64,000 bases of DNA, taken from Pyxicephalus adspersus. Lineage: Eukaryota > Chordata > Amphibia > Anura > Pyxicephalidae. This document shows, piece after piece, positions 1 through 58,756 of the stretch. The notes beneath the pieces are model-generated. The model was not told the DNA's origin and did no database searches. It saw only the letters and a program-made list of their open reading frames with translations. The stretch covers positions 18,813,802-18,877,801 of the forward strand of contig NC_092863.1 in assembly GCF_032062135.1 (NCBI RefSeq), read 5' to 3'. Made by a program: the position numbers and the translations under genes. Position 1 is the first letter of the stretch. Each line of letters starts with the position of its first letter.

Positions 1-20673
<20,673 letters not shown>

Positions 20674-20835
20674 GCCGAGCTCCTGTGTGTCCGCCGATGG
20701 AGGATTGCTGTGTCCCCCGCCCCCCGGTCCCGCACTACATTCACCTGGTGTACGGCTTTCACTCCCCCACTTCAGACCTGAGAAGAAATATATAGAAGTG
20801 AACGGAAGTAGGAACAGGAAGCGAATGTGTACTCA
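20674..20835 (-). promoter_or_regulatory. STK4: STK4 5' UTR and proximal promoter
   Basis: The region directly upstream of the STK4 ATG is locally GC-rich and has CpGs and a GC-box-like GGGGGGCGGGGGAC. An ETS-type ACTTCCG (plus-strand cggaagt near 20806) and a TATATAT lie about 110-135 bp upstream of the ATG. The transcription start cannot be fixed from sequence alone. Confidence 0.5.
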
Positions 20836-21245
20836 GTAACATGCAATAGGGTCACCATCACCTCACAAGTCAGACAACAGCCTGTATGGGGCCCATATTA
20901 CTGCCCCCATATATTATAAATACATGTATCACACAACTACATATTGTCTGCTACAGGGAAATCCATTCATATGTGGAGTATTCAGGGGGTGCAGGAGGAA
21001 TGTGTCAGGGGTAACTACAAGTCATGGGACCTCATGGGGCATATCCCCCTATTTGTTGCCCCTGCTTGTGGTAACTCCATGGCCAGGGGTCCCATAGCAA
21101 ATTCAGCCACAGCAATTACTTTTCCCCCATATGGGGCAGCCGCAATGCTTTATCACCTTCTCCAATGTCCGCTGCTCTTCTGTGCAACCCCCACATTCAC
21201 CTACCTAGGATTCTCATAGACAAGAGCGGGCCCCTGAACAAACTG
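20836..21245. other. STK4 upstream region, no recognised gene
   Basis: Moderate-GC DNA between the STK4 promoter and the pyrimidine-rich repeat. No exon or known repeat was recognised. Confidence 0.5.
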
Positions 21246-21247
21246 AC

Positions 21248-22200
21248 TGGTGGGGCCCCTTCGACAAACCACCCCACCCCATTCTCTATCTTTCTATTCT
21301 CTCTCATCTCATCTTTTATTTTCTTACACCCTTCCTGACAAACCCCCCACTCCAATCTCTATCTCTCCCTCCTTCGCCCCTAATTTTTGCCACGCTCCTT
21401 CTATGCCCCCCATCTCCCCCATTTTTCTATCTTCCACCCCTCTTCCTGACAAACCCCAACCTTTATTTTTACCTCTCATTTTCTCGCCCCTACTTTTTGC
21501 CACTCTCCTTCTATGCCCCCCTTTTCCCCCCTTTTTCCCCCCTTTTTCTATCTTTCACCCCTCTTCCTGACAAACCCCAATCTTTATCTTTACCTCTCCT
21601 TTTCTCACCCCTACTTTTTGCCACTCTCCTTCTATGCCCCCCATCTCCTCCCTTTTTTCCATTCCCCACCCCAATCCCTATGTTTAATTCTTCCTCCTTC
21701 TCCCCTAATTTTTGCCACTCTCCTATGTCCTATATCTCTCCCCTTATTCTATCTTCCACCCCAATCTTTATCTTTACCTCTCCTTTTCTTGCCCCTACTT
21801 TTTGCCATTCTCCTTCTATGCCCTCCATCTCCCCCCACTTTGTATCTTTCACCCCTCTTCCTGACAAACCCCAAACCTCAATCTTTATCTTTACCTCTCC
21901 TTTTCTCAGCCCTATTTTTTGCCACTCTTCTTCTATGCCCCCCATCTCCCCCCTAATTCTATCTTCCACCCCAATCTTTATCTTTGCCTCTCCTTTTCTC
22001 GCCCCTATTTTTTGCCACTCTCCTTCTATGACCCCCCTTTTCCCCCCTTTTTCTATCCTCCACCCCTCTTCCTGACAAACCCGCCGCCCCAATCTTTATC
22101 TTTTTTCCTCTCTCTCCTCTGTTTTACCTTACTCTCCATCCATCTCTCCCATCTTTTTCTCTTTTCCTCACTCTCTCTATTTCTCTTTCAACTCTTCCCC
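21248..22200. repeat. Pyrimidine-rich minisatellite upstream of STK4
   Basis: About 950 bp of almost pure C/T on the plus strand. It is built from imperfect units of about 90-125 bp sharing tttttgccactctccttctatgcc and ctcttcctgacaaaccccaa. Seven or so copies of the first motif fall at about 21384, 21491, 21616, 21708, 21797, 21915 and 22008. Long open frames here on both strands come from low base complexity, not from genes. Confidence 0.85.
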
Positions 22201-25200
22201 ACTTCTGATTGCGGATCTGCATGTGAAGGGCCCCCGTGCAGCTGCACACACTGCACCCTGACATGTCTGTCCCTGGTCATGTGATCTCACGTGACACATA
22301 AGAAGGCTAAGGGGCAGAAGTGGTGTAAAGGTATGTTCACATTAGTGGTTTTTAAAAGCGGTGTTAGCCATTAGGACCACTTGCAAACAATAGTAAATAT
22401 TAGAAAAATTGATTTTTTTTATTACCTTTTTTTTTAAGAAGGTTGGTGGCAGCAGCATGTTTATTCAGACATTACACGCAGTCTTCAAGGGTGGATTACG
22501 TCCCTAGCTGACCCAATAGACTTGATTTTGAACTAAATGTCATTGCTTATGTTAGCAGTATTAAGCATTTATTTGTTATAATTTTTTAAAAAAAGACACC
22601 ACTTCGCTAGGAATTTGTAGCTGCCTTCAAATGCCTAACAAACGCCTGTCACCAGTCCTGGACACGTAGTGGTTGCCGTTAGGAGCCTGGGAGAAATAAA
22701 TGCCGTGTCTTGTATAAACATGCCCAAAGTCAGGGGTCGGCAACCGTTGGTTCACTGGTGGTCAATGGCTCCGGCCGGTGCGCCCCCCCCAGCTCATCCC
22801 CGCTGATCAGATCCCTGTATGGACACAACTTTTGTTGGTGACCACTGCCCTAAGTGACAGGGTACATCTGCATGGAATAGGAGGATCTGATGTTGGGGCA
22901 AATAATATAACTTTATACCCCTACTGTGCTACTGCATGACCAGAGAGGCAGCAGCTACCATGGAATCACCATAGCACCTGCCAGGTAAAAGAAGGATAAG
23001 TAGACGGCCCCCACGTTATCTACACCTATGGATGTGCCATCCATATACCTACCTATTGAATTATCTTACCATTTTTTTAGGTGTTAAAATAACAAGAAGT
23101 TAATAAAAAAGACAAGGAGAAATGGTTAGAACCCAGACCTGCAATGAAATGCCAAATATTTTACAAAGTATCACACATGTTTACAAAACATAAGATCAAA
23201 TATTTTCTTTTCATTTTATTAGTATATTTTCTTCATCATGCTAATATACACATATCCCCAGTAGTACTGTGTATTTACCTTTGTAAACAAATCTATTCGT
23301 ATTGTCCTTTTGTTTGGTAACTTATCTGCACTTTGTTATCAAAAGCCTTTTTCCATTTCCTTATTTTTTTTAAATTCTTTCCTCTTTTTCCATGCAGGAT
23401 TGGAAAGACTGACAACAGACAAGTACAAAAAACATAGACACTTTCAGAAAAAGTACCAGCCCACCAAAAACTGATATTTAGGCTGTAGGAGGATGTAGGT
23501 AGATATAATTACTCACAGGTATCTGAGGTCTAATTTCTGGCAAATCCCATTTATAAAATGGGTGATCAATACCCTAAAAGTGGAGAATGCAAGTGCTAAT
23601 ATAGGCTTTTCTATTTCTCCATATGATGATCATATATTAGGTATATGCTGCTGGAACAAGGAAATTTTCAGGAGCATGGATTTCTTTGCTTTCAATAGGC
23701 ATATCAAAAGTTTAGTTTAAATATTAATATATACGTAGCAACAGAGGATGTGTTGGTTACAATATCCACTTATGTTTTAGGGAAGTGGAAGATACATTTA
23801 ATAGGTTTCCAGGGTAAAGGTTACAGAATGTCAGTTGCAGCTTTGAGTAAACCTTGGAACATTGTAAAATATATAGAACACAATGGGGGTCTTTAAAGTA
23901 GTGAACCTGACAATTCACTGAAAAATTATCTGGTGGAGAATCAATTACTGCTGTTGAAAACCATGCACCTGGAAGATTCTGTGCTAGTGTATGTTTAAGT
24001 GAATGTCATATTCACTGCTTTCTAAAAAAAACCCTATAGGTTGTAGATGTAAACATGTTTTGTAATAATTAGGAAAACTAATAAAAGGCTTCATAACGCA
24101 TTTAGAGACATATCTTTCATTCTTTTCAGTGACAAGGGCCAAAAGTAAACAGAGGGTGTAAAGGAATTATTTATATGTCCTAATCCAACGCCATGAGTAA
24201 TGATCCCCTATTTTTCCTGGAGATCTGGATGATATCAATGTGTGGTCATTTTTTTCAAAGGGCAGCGGGCGGGGGGGGCTGCCGTGGTGGGCTTAATCAA
24301 TGCATTTTATTAATGCACTTCCAGTCCCATAGTTGCCACCTAAACTGGTTTTCAAGTCTTCATCACCATTACACAGAATAATGAGAATTTATTGAAGGAA
24401 AAGGACATTTCTTTCTTTCAAAGCAAATTAATTTCATGCATGGTCAACTATTTTCTGTACTTTCTGAAAAAATAAAATAATACTAATGCCACCCCACATC
24501 TAAAGAATGATAAACTTTATTACATTGTTGTGCTGGTGGGTTTTGATATATTTTACCTGTGGTAACAGGTGAGAGACAGCAGGAAGGGTGAGAGACTCTA
24601 AAAAGTTAAGAGGGAAACCTTACACATCTCAGATTAATAATTTATCATTCTATGGGAAGAATCCTTTATGGGGAAAAAAAATATTTTCTAAGCATGGCAT
24701 ACAAGGTCAGGTTATCACTGTTCTTTAAAAGAAAGGATACTTCTCAATTAGGCTAGCACGTGAGAATGCTCTGATGGCATTGGTGTAATAACAAGAACTT
24801 TGATGAATAGAAAGTCTGCTGCAGTTATTCGCATTTTAACTTATTATTGGATCATACATTTTTCAACGGGCAAAAACTAAATAGTGTATTTGACACTCGA
24901 GTAGAACAATGTGCAATGCATTTCACACTGGGAACAGTATGATGTATAGTGTTAGCTTGCACACATTGTATGTTGTCTCAGCTTCTCATGTTGGAAGGTT
25001 AAGAATCATGCCCTCTGGATACATTTTTCTAGCAAAGACTGAAACCGTCACTAGCAGTGTACATGGATTTGACAAATTACTTATACCTGACTTGACTTGC
25101 ATGCGTTGCACTAATCACCTGTATCAAATTTCCACATTCCACACCCAGTTACCTTGCTAGTTGAACTGCACATGCATACGTTGCAATATAGTTGTAAACT

Positions 25201-25866
25201 AGAAATTTATACCCAAATTGTGTATTTACAGTTTAGCATTTTAGAATATATCTGATTGGATGATATTGACAGTCAATTTGTACTGTCTTCATTTCCACAT
25301 GCCCAGAACATTCTGATGATCAGCATGAAGAAATGAGGTAATTTTTTACAGCCAACACATTTACACATTCAAGGCAGATTTGATAAAGACAAGCGTTCTT
25401 GAGGAAATAACACTAGCTCTTGGTGTTTGGGACATCAGTCTTTTCTTAGCATCAATATTCCTATTTGAAAAATGAAAGTACATTTCTAGAAATTTTTGGT
25501 TCTCCTTAATAATTTTTCCAACAAAGTTTATAATCCCAGAAATGCTTCCTAGCATTTTGTGAGCCAGCTATATTAGTTGGCAGAAAGACAATGATGTAGG
25601 AGACCAATGAGGAAAAGTACAGGGTCAGTGTGGATGCCTGTATATGTGTGTGCACTTCTATGCAAAGCGAATTTTACTATAGAAAAGGAAAAGACAAATT
25701 ACCCTGGTGCATTTGTCACAACGTGTTCAAACAAAGAAGCTGCTCACAATTGTGCACTGCACCACATTTTGAAAAATAGCTTAGTTTCTGGCAATGCATG
25801 AAAACGGATATTTTAGCATTGCCAGGCCCTGGTAACAAACTTCTCTCCTTGATACCAGCCATGTTA
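22201..25866. other. Intergenic DNA between STK4 and PABPC1L
   Basis: No coding exon was recognised on either strand, including nothing like the TPR protein TOMM34. Near 22735-22850 a short GC-rich stretch begins caggggtcggcaacc, as hAT ends do. A family-D MITE lies at 23885-24034. The rest is AT-rich and featureless. Confidence 0.6.
23885..24034. mobile_element. Short MITE, family D, copy 2
   Basis: Shares the ggggtctttaaag start, the central tggagaatcaattactgctgtt and the gaatgtcatattcac / aaaccc end with the 11859-12006 element. Confidence 0.5.
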
Positions 25867-26290
25867 AGGTGCGTACACACTTCCAATTTTTATCGTTCCA
25901 ATCGAACGACGAACGATCGATTGGGCAAAAAATCGCACGTAAAAAAGTAACCAACGACGCCGACGAACGAGGAAAGTTGTTGGAAACGAACGACCGGACT
26001 GGCGGATCGGATTGGGCGACGATCGTTGAACATCGTTCGTGTGTACGGTCGTTCGTTGATCGTCCATGGGCTGCGCATGCGTAATGAACGAACGCTCGTT
26101 CACTTTCCTGTCGTGCACATAGTTCCTCTATCGCTCAAACGATCGTATCTATTGTGTGTACAATATCTACGAACGATCGTGTCGTTATCTCTATGTGCAG
26201 GATCGGTGCTATACGATCGTTCGTAGATATCGTGCAGGATCGTTCGTCGTTCGTTTTCCAACGATAATAATTGGAAGTGTGTACGTAGCT
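25867..26290. mobile_element. MITE, Harbinger-like, 424 bp, with TTA target duplication
   Basis: Terminal inverted repeats aggtgcgtacacacttccaa and the complement of ttggaagtgtgtacgtagct. It is flanked exactly by TTA at 25864-25866 and 26291-26293. The interior is full of CGATCGTTCGT-type inverted motifs. Open frames of 60-84 codons on both strands are by-products of this palindromic, stop-poor sequence. The 3-bp TWA duplication fits the PIF/Harbinger superfamily. Confidence 0.8.
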
Positions 26291-27489
26291 TTAGACACTA
26301 CTTTAGGAAAGAAGGGTTATTGGAGGAATGTTTTATTTTCAAGTTTAGACAGAGCTGTATACCTTTTAAAAGCATCATCGATATGCCAAAAAACCTTTGA
26401 ATAGGGGTGCTTTGATATTTGGAATACCTTTCCTACTCTTAGTTATTAAATATGTTGGATTGCTCCAATGTTCAATATGAAGTTGGGTGACTTGGCTTTC
26501 ACAGAGGTTGTCAAGATTTGCTCATCAGAGAGGCCCAGGTTTAGGGGTATAGTTTATATATATCCCATGCAATTAGGTTAATTGGCTTTCCCTCAATATT
26601 GACTTTAGAGAGTGGTAATGGAATATGATTATGATAGGGACATTGGATTGTGAGCCCCTTTAAGGTACAGTTTGTGCCATGTCTTTGGAAAGCAATTTGT
26701 ATCATAAGCGCTTTATAAAAACAAAGTAAAAAATATTGCACATCAGGAGTTCTGAATTTGCATAGTGCATGCTTGATCCAAACACAACAGTGTTTTCTGC
26801 AAATTTTCTCAGGACAGCTTTTAATATGTGGTTGGTAATCACTAGAAATTATCGTCATATAAAACACTCATTATCCCTGCACAACAGATGGAATTTAAAT
26901 ACAGCTCTCAGAGTTAAGCGATTGTATTAAAAGGTAAAATTTATAGCCAATCAGGTTGATCACATTATTCCAAAACCTATGAAATCTGTCAAGAAAGAAG
27001 TTGATTGTCTGATGCAGTCACTTGTATAACCAACTGCAGAGACTATTGAGACTGCAAGGAAATATCCTAAATGGCATAAGACTCTTGACAACTGAACAGA
27101 ACTCATGCCAGACAAAGTATATTACTTGATTTAACAGAATATGTGTCAAGTACAAGGACAACTTCTACAGACAGATGCATAGCTGTGCTCATGGGGTCAC
27201 CAGCATCTCCCAATGTAGCTGGCATGTAACATGGAGGAGGCAAGGTGGAGAGCACTGAACTCATTCTGTGGGACAAGTCATTGGCTCAGATACGCGGATA
27301 GACTACAAAACTTCAACATAAAACAAGCCCAGCTGAATGTAACCAACTGCTACTAGTGGTATGACCTATGGAAATGGCAACCTTCACAGCCCCTGGTAGT
27401 TTATAAGGACTTGAAAATACTTCTGTATTTTTGCCTTTTTTTCCTCCAGACAGACCACTGCTACTACAAGCTACACAAATAGGCACATA
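26291..27489. other. Region downstream of PABPC1L
   Basis: About 1.2 kb between the MITE and the predicted PABPC1L poly(A) site. Apart from the degraded SINE tail nothing was recognised. Confidence 0.5.
26565..26735 (+). mobile_element. Degraded SINE/LINE 3' tail
   Basis: Contains aggttaattggctttccctc, gggacattggattgtgagcc and agcgctttataaa in the same order as the SINE tail at 61040-61200. The 5' half was not recognised. Confidence 0.5.
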
Positions 27490-27738
27490 TTTTGCTTTTG
27501 CAAGTTTTTATTTAATGCAGAAAAAAACAAATGACAAAAAATATAGTCGAAACGAAACACATATAGTTACAGCTTTCTTTAAATGTATTATAGCCAACTT
27601 TACACAACAATAACAAACACACATACACACAAACAAAACTGTATTGTCTTCTGTGAAGACATTTACCCCTCTTCTACTGTGTATTCCATACACTGTGTAC
27701 ATAAGTTATTGGTCAACTCATCCCTGAAAATCTGGACA
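27490..27738 (-). other. PABPC1L: PABPC1L 3' UTR with poly(A) signal
   Basis: About 250 bases follow the stop codon before AATAAA on the minus strand at 27512-27507. Cleavage would be expected some 15-25 bases further. A short 3' UTR of this kind is plausible. The exact cleavage site is inference. Confidence 0.55.
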
Positions 27739-53675
<25,937 letters not shown>

Positions 53676-54770
53676 CTAAAAAAATGTAATTGAGATACAA
53701 TTTTCAGAAAAGTATCCAAGCATTGGATGGTCTCCAAGTATTAAATCAGCTACATTACTCAGAATTATCTAATTCAGATACAAATGTGTATATACAAGAT
53801 AGGTCATACTGGTTACATTTTCTATACAATTAGACACATAATTACTTTTATGGACCCAAGGAACAAATTATGCAGTGTAACTAGATAACACATTTTTAGA
53901 ATTCGAGGTATCACTTGGCTATACAAAATCCATAACTGTCCGTACGCCCTGGCATTGGCCATTTTTTGGTGCTTTCAGTAGTTGATCTATTGGGGGGACA
54001 CACTCACAGCCCCCCCATTTCCTATCCATGAAGGTCCCATGCCTATTACGGGTCTGGTCAGTTATGATGCAACACCATAAAAAGAACAAAGGGGGTTCCC
54101 TAATAAAAGAAAAGCTGACAAAGCATATTCTAGAACACCGTCCATTCCCCTAGAATCGGCTGTTGGCTGTTTATAAAGTCCACTACTTCTAGAATATGGA
54201 CTGCCAACATGGTATTCTATAGTCTATTGATAGACTACACTGTTATGAGATTGACTGGGGGAAATGTCATCCAGGACCAAAGAAACAAGGAGATTGTCTA
54301 ATGACATGACAGGATGGTTGTAAAGGACATGGGAAAGAAATAAGATCCTAAACAGCAAAGAATGTGTATTGTGAACAAAGCAGAAAAAAATTAAAATAGT
54401 TCATACCTTCCCTTTTCCATTGGGGAGGTTTGTAAAATATAGTAACCATCTCAACAGAGATATAAAGGAAGTAAGGAAACGCTTTCAATGGGAACACATA
54501 TTCCAGGGAAAACTAAAAGGGTCATTTCCTAAATTAAAGTATTTCCAGGAACAAAAGAACAGTGTGTATTGTCCTCTGGAAGTCCATACCAGAACCAAGC
54601 TGTAGGCGTGAGAAAGCAAAGGATTTTATTACACAAGACTGTTTTATCCCTTCTGAAAGCTTTTTACCTTTCTGCTAGCAAGTCCCTAAAGCTGTGGGTA
54701 CTAACTTACAACGAGCAGGAAGACCTCAGCTGTGGCCCCGGACAGCTTCAAAGGGCCACACATCATAAGT

Positions 54771-55040
54771 ATAGTGGTAAGGACACACGTTGGATTTTAG
54801 GAAAGTTTGTTTCCATTGATAGATGACTAAGCATTGTATACACAGCGTTGTTCTGTACTATGGAGAGAGAAGGGGGAAAGATAAGCGAGTGTGACCCTGC
54901 TGCACCTCCATAGGAAAGCAAAGCAGTTGCCCTGTTTGATGCTTTTGATTTGATTAGACATTGGAATGCCAGGACAGACATCAATGACATCAACATACTA
55001 GATTTTCGTCTAAGATGAATTATTGTGATAGCTTGTGCAA
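54771..55040. mobile_element. Degraded Harbinger-like MITE
   Basis: It has a gtaaggacacacgttggatt start, an interior cgttgttctgtactatggag and tagattttcgtctaagatga. These follow the same order as family A (gttctatggagag ... attctcgtccgatat). The ends are too diverged to place exactly. Confidence 0.45.
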
Positions 55041-56106
55041 AAACCTGTGTAACCTGTGTACACCTGTACCCCAATATCTTTTACCAATAATCATCTAGCA
55101 TAGGCCCATCACCGAGACAAAAGCAGAAGATGATCTTAGGCTGCAGATATGCAACAGAGTTGTTTGATTCCTAAGATAGGCAGGATGTAGTGAGAGACTG
55201 GGGAAATGCTATACAAGAAATCCAGGATACCTTTGTTAATTAATAAACCCAAAAAGTCTGGCAGAAGGGACAGGCAATGTCCTTTTTGCAATACCATATC
55301 CTTACCGGACTTATCACAAAATATTTTTGCACTCCAGTGCTTAACCCAGACATTTTTTTAAGCCGGGTAGTGGCCCCTGTATTGTTACCCAACTCATCAG
55401 TAACCACCCAAAAACAGCGGGGTGGTTACTGAAAAGTGCTGGGTGGTATGCCCAGCTAAAAGGGGCCGGGGGGAACACTGGCACTCACATCAGCACAGAC
55501 AGACCCACCTACTTCCAGGTCTGCAGCCATCTTGGCACACAGACAATTGGGAGTTCATAAGGTTTCAGCAGCTGCCATGTACAGCTCAGCATTTGACAGA
55601 TGAAGATAGAGATCAGAAAGCAGAACTTTAGTTCCACTTTAAAATGGAATGCCTCCATTGCTGGGGACTAGGGAGTTGCATTAGACTTGGTTTGGCATCA
55701 GGTCTCCAATGACTATACACCGAGCTGAACATGTCCAGCTTATCTAAAGGTGTGAGTTCCATGTTATCAAATTAACCATGCACAGGTGAGGCGGAAAGCA
55801 CGTCCATACATCTTCACTACCTGCTCAACCACAGGCTAACCGGCACAGCCAATTCTTAGCTTCCTCAGCCTGGCATACTCTTCTAGAGTCATTTGTACAA
55901 GAAAGGTTTAAGGTATGACAGCAGACCAGCCGCGATGAGGATATAGTTGCATACCACATTTTTTTTCTTGAGGCCAATTCATACCTGGAGCAAGGTTACG
56001 GCGTTACTGCGTAGAATTTCCACAGGGATTATTTAATGAAAAAAAAAATTGTTAGGCTAACCATTAGGCTTTCTTAGCATTTGCACCCGTGTGCGATTTT
56101 TATATA

Positions 56107-56171
56107 TAAGGGATTGCCATTTGATACCATTTATATATAGGCGATTGCCATTTGATACCATTTATATACAA
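56107..56171. repeat. Direct duplication of about 33-36 bp
   Basis: ttgccatttgataccattta followed by tata occurs twice, starting at about 56114 and 56147, in direct orientation. Confidence 0.7.
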
Positions 56172-56273
56172 GTGATGACAAGTGATCCAATTCAAGTCTT
56201 TGGAGGCGACTCATCTGCATTGTATGTAATATCTTAAAAAACAAAACAATGAGCTGCCGCCACCAACTGCCTA

Positions 56274-56300
56274 CAAAAAAAAAAAAAAAAAAAAAAAAAA
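56274..56300. repeat. Poly(A) run
   Basis: About 26 consecutive A on the plus strand, so poly(T) for the minus-strand transcript. No retroposed body was recognised next to it. Confidence 0.8.
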
Positions 56301-56849
56301 GTTTGCAACTGGGAACCTTAAGCCTGAATTTTTGGCTGAACAAACAGCCCCACCCCAACTGCTAATGAACTACAAATCCAAGCATGTCCATCATCAATAA
56401 AAAGCTACCTATAGCAACCGCCACCCTATGATCTAACAGTTTGTAAATAGGGGGTCGCCACTTTTTGGCGCCATTCCTAAAACGTTGGTAGTTGTGCTGC
56501 TTCTGGCGTCATTATTTTGTGAGCAATGGCTTTCAGATGTGCGATCGCTCCTGGACGCAGGAATTTCTTGCGGTTGCGATGCGTTTCTTCTTCCAAAAGG
56601 TAACCGAACGACCAGAAGCTGCGGCAGAAAAACCCTGCAACGCCACCAAACGCTGCACAAAATGCATTCCAACTGCATGGGTTGAACTAGGAGTGCAAGA
56701 AGGAGGGAAGTAGATCTGATCAGTGACTGGAAGGACCCCAGGGAATAAGTAGTATTTCTCACAATAGAAGCGAATAGCAGGATGTAAAATATTCACCTGT
56801 TCAGTTCACTTCTCAGTCCGAAAGAAAAAAAAAGAAACCTTGCACCTCT

Positions 56850-57070
56850 GCACCGGGCAAGGTCCGCACACAAGAGAGCTGGATATGTACGGCAGAGGCA
56901 CCAGCAGCACAAGCCGCGCACTAATGGCGGAAAGAAACCTAAACGATGCCGGCCTGCAGCCCCCGTTACGCAGGAGCGGATCCGTTAGAGGAGGCGGGGC
57001 CTGACGCTTGTAAAATTATTTGTGGGCGGGGCTTAGCGCTGCAGGTTACAAAACCCGCGTACCTGAGCAG
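56850..57070. promoter_or_regulatory. GC-box-rich CpG segment, candidate promoter
   Basis: The densest CpG stretch outside MITEs. It contains gaggcggggcctg and gtgggcggggcttag (two Sp1-type GC boxes), a YY1-like CGCCATTAG on the minus strand, and no clear TATA. It lies 3.2 kb upstream of the PABPC1L start codon and could drive a noncoding first exon of that gene, or an unseen divergent transcript. Confidence 0.45.
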
Positions 57071-58420
57071 TCACATGACTGTGAGCAATGTGTGGCCCCG
57101 GACTCACACAAGTGGCTCGGCACAGCTCGTACCGTATTTATGTGTAAGGCACTGAAATGCCACAAAATTCAAATGTCATTCATAGTCAATAGTTGCAAAT
57201 ATATAAAGCTTACTGATATCTGGGGATATTGTATGGCTCTTCCTGTCATGGAGTGACAACCTTTGTCTCTTCTATGGAGGTCTATGGACTGCTATTTAGG
57301 CATATTAAGCAGACATGGCCCTAATGCAGTTATCACAGGAGCCCAAGCATGCTGGAAATTCAGCAAAACATATATTTTATTAAAGTGTCAATGTTGCAGA
57401 AATGAATTAATGCAACACAACCATTTAACCTCGATGGCACCCCAAATGGGCCTCTATAGGGCCCTGCAGTGCAATGTGCAGTAACATGCGCCGCATAATA
57501 GTAAGGGGAGCATGTGGGCTAATTTCAATGGGTATCAATAGAAATGATCATTGCCAGTGACAGATAAATGGATGAGCGCTGTACACACCATAGAAAGACA
57601 AGCAAGCAGCACCGATTCCCCCTGTGCTCCATGGGCAGCGGTCATTCCCGATCGCTTGTTCATTAATCTTCCCTTGCGTATTGATTGACAATGTTGGAGC
57701 ATGACCGATCATCTCAAGGCAGAATAATGTGACGTGTGTACGCAGCCTAACGCAGTGTACAGCCATACAGGGCCCAAGTTTCTAATTTTGGCCCTCTGTG
57801 TATTTGAGTTTGACACCGCTGCCCTACACTATAATGGAACACAAATTGAACAAGCATTACTTTATTTGTAATGCAGTGCACCCCAATACACAGTAATGTG
57901 CTGGTTTGATGTCGGCGACATCAGTCTGGGACGTCTCTGGATTCTTTAGAATGTAAATATGTAATAAGTCTTTTAAATGCAGATTTTGCATTCCTTAGAC
58001 TTGTATAGGAATGCAATATTTGTGATGGGATTAAAAGCCCATCCATAACGGGCCCTAAATATTACTAAACTAAAACGTTCCCTGATGGAGAATCAATTAC
58101 TTCCAATGAAACACATATACCTGGAAGGTTCCCCACTAGGGATTGCTTTTTGATCCTTATTTCTTGTGGTTGTGTGGTGCTATACTTATATACATAATAA
58201 GTGAATAGGAAAAGTGCCTAGGGCGCCGTCTAGTGGTGAGGACTCAGACTGCACATATTCATGGCAGACCAGCAACAATAGATAATGGGAGTCTTCACCC
58301 TCATTGTTGGGACTACAGGAGCAACTCATAGGTGTAGAGAACTCAGAAAGCCACCTTCTCATCTCACTGCTGGAGCTGCTGCCAGTGAGACTTCCAGTGC
58401 TAGTGATGAAGAGTTGATGA
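57071..58420. other. Upstream intergenic DNA
   Basis: No gene recognised. It holds the right part of a Harbinger-like MITE ending at 57747 (gtgtgtacgcagcc then TAA) and part of a family-D MITE at about 58050-58150. Confidence 0.5.
57545..57747. mobile_element. MITE, Harbinger-like (right end clear)
   Basis: Ends gacgtgtgtacgcagcc followed by TAA. The interior gagcgctgtacacacc and gatcgcttgttcatt resembles the other family members. The left end is diverged and the stated start is approximate. Confidence 0.5.
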
Positions 58421-58426
58421 AGGTTA

Positions 58427-58753
58427 AGCCGCATACACACTTGCAATTGTAGTCGTTGAAAAGGATCTTTCACGATCTATTCCAACGACTGAGCACTCCA
58501 CGATGCATGAGTTTTGTACAAACAGCACCGTTCTGCTCTATGGAGAGGGGAGAGGGAGAGTGACGGAGCAGCACCCTGCTGTGCACTCTCCCACTTCACT
58601 TGCATTACGATCGTTCGTCGTCCATCGTCCATGGATCCGCCAGGACAGTTGTTCGGACGATGAACGATGCACACTGTACACACGCCAGATTTTCGTCCGA
58701 TATCGGCCCTGAGCCAGTTATCGGGGAGAACCATCGGAAATGTGTATGTAGCT
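58427..58753. mobile_element. MITE, Harbinger-like family A, copy 4 (TTA target duplication)
   Basis: 327-bp element from agccgcatacacacttgcaa to tgtgtatgtagct, flanked exactly by TTA at 58424-58426 and 58754-58756. Among family A members it is one of the best preserved. Confidence 0.82.
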
Positions 58754-58756
58754 TTA

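Larger units (their letters stand above)
53676..56850 (-). other. Upstream of PABPC1L coding exon 1: probable 5' intron
   Basis: No coding exon recognised. It contains a degraded MITE-like stretch (about 54771-55040), a 36-bp direct duplication (about 56107-56171) and a poly(A) run (about 56274-56300). A GTATGA donor-like site follows aagggaag at about 54410, but nothing else fixes an exon there. Confidence 0.45.

Noticed and set aside
21250..22284. Long open frames on both strands (up to 192 codons)
   Set aside because: They arise from the pyrimidine-only tandem repeat, where stop codons are rare. The composition is Pro/Ser/Phe/Leu on one strand and Gly/Glu/Lys on the other, with no domain.
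25864..26226. Overlapping open frames of 60-84 codons
   Set aside because: They lie wholly within a palindromic MITE with defined ends and a TTA duplication.
56433..56796. Overlapping open frames on both strands near 56.5 kb
   Set aside because: No domain or conservation is recognisable. The sequence has inverted repeats typical of local MITE-like DNA.
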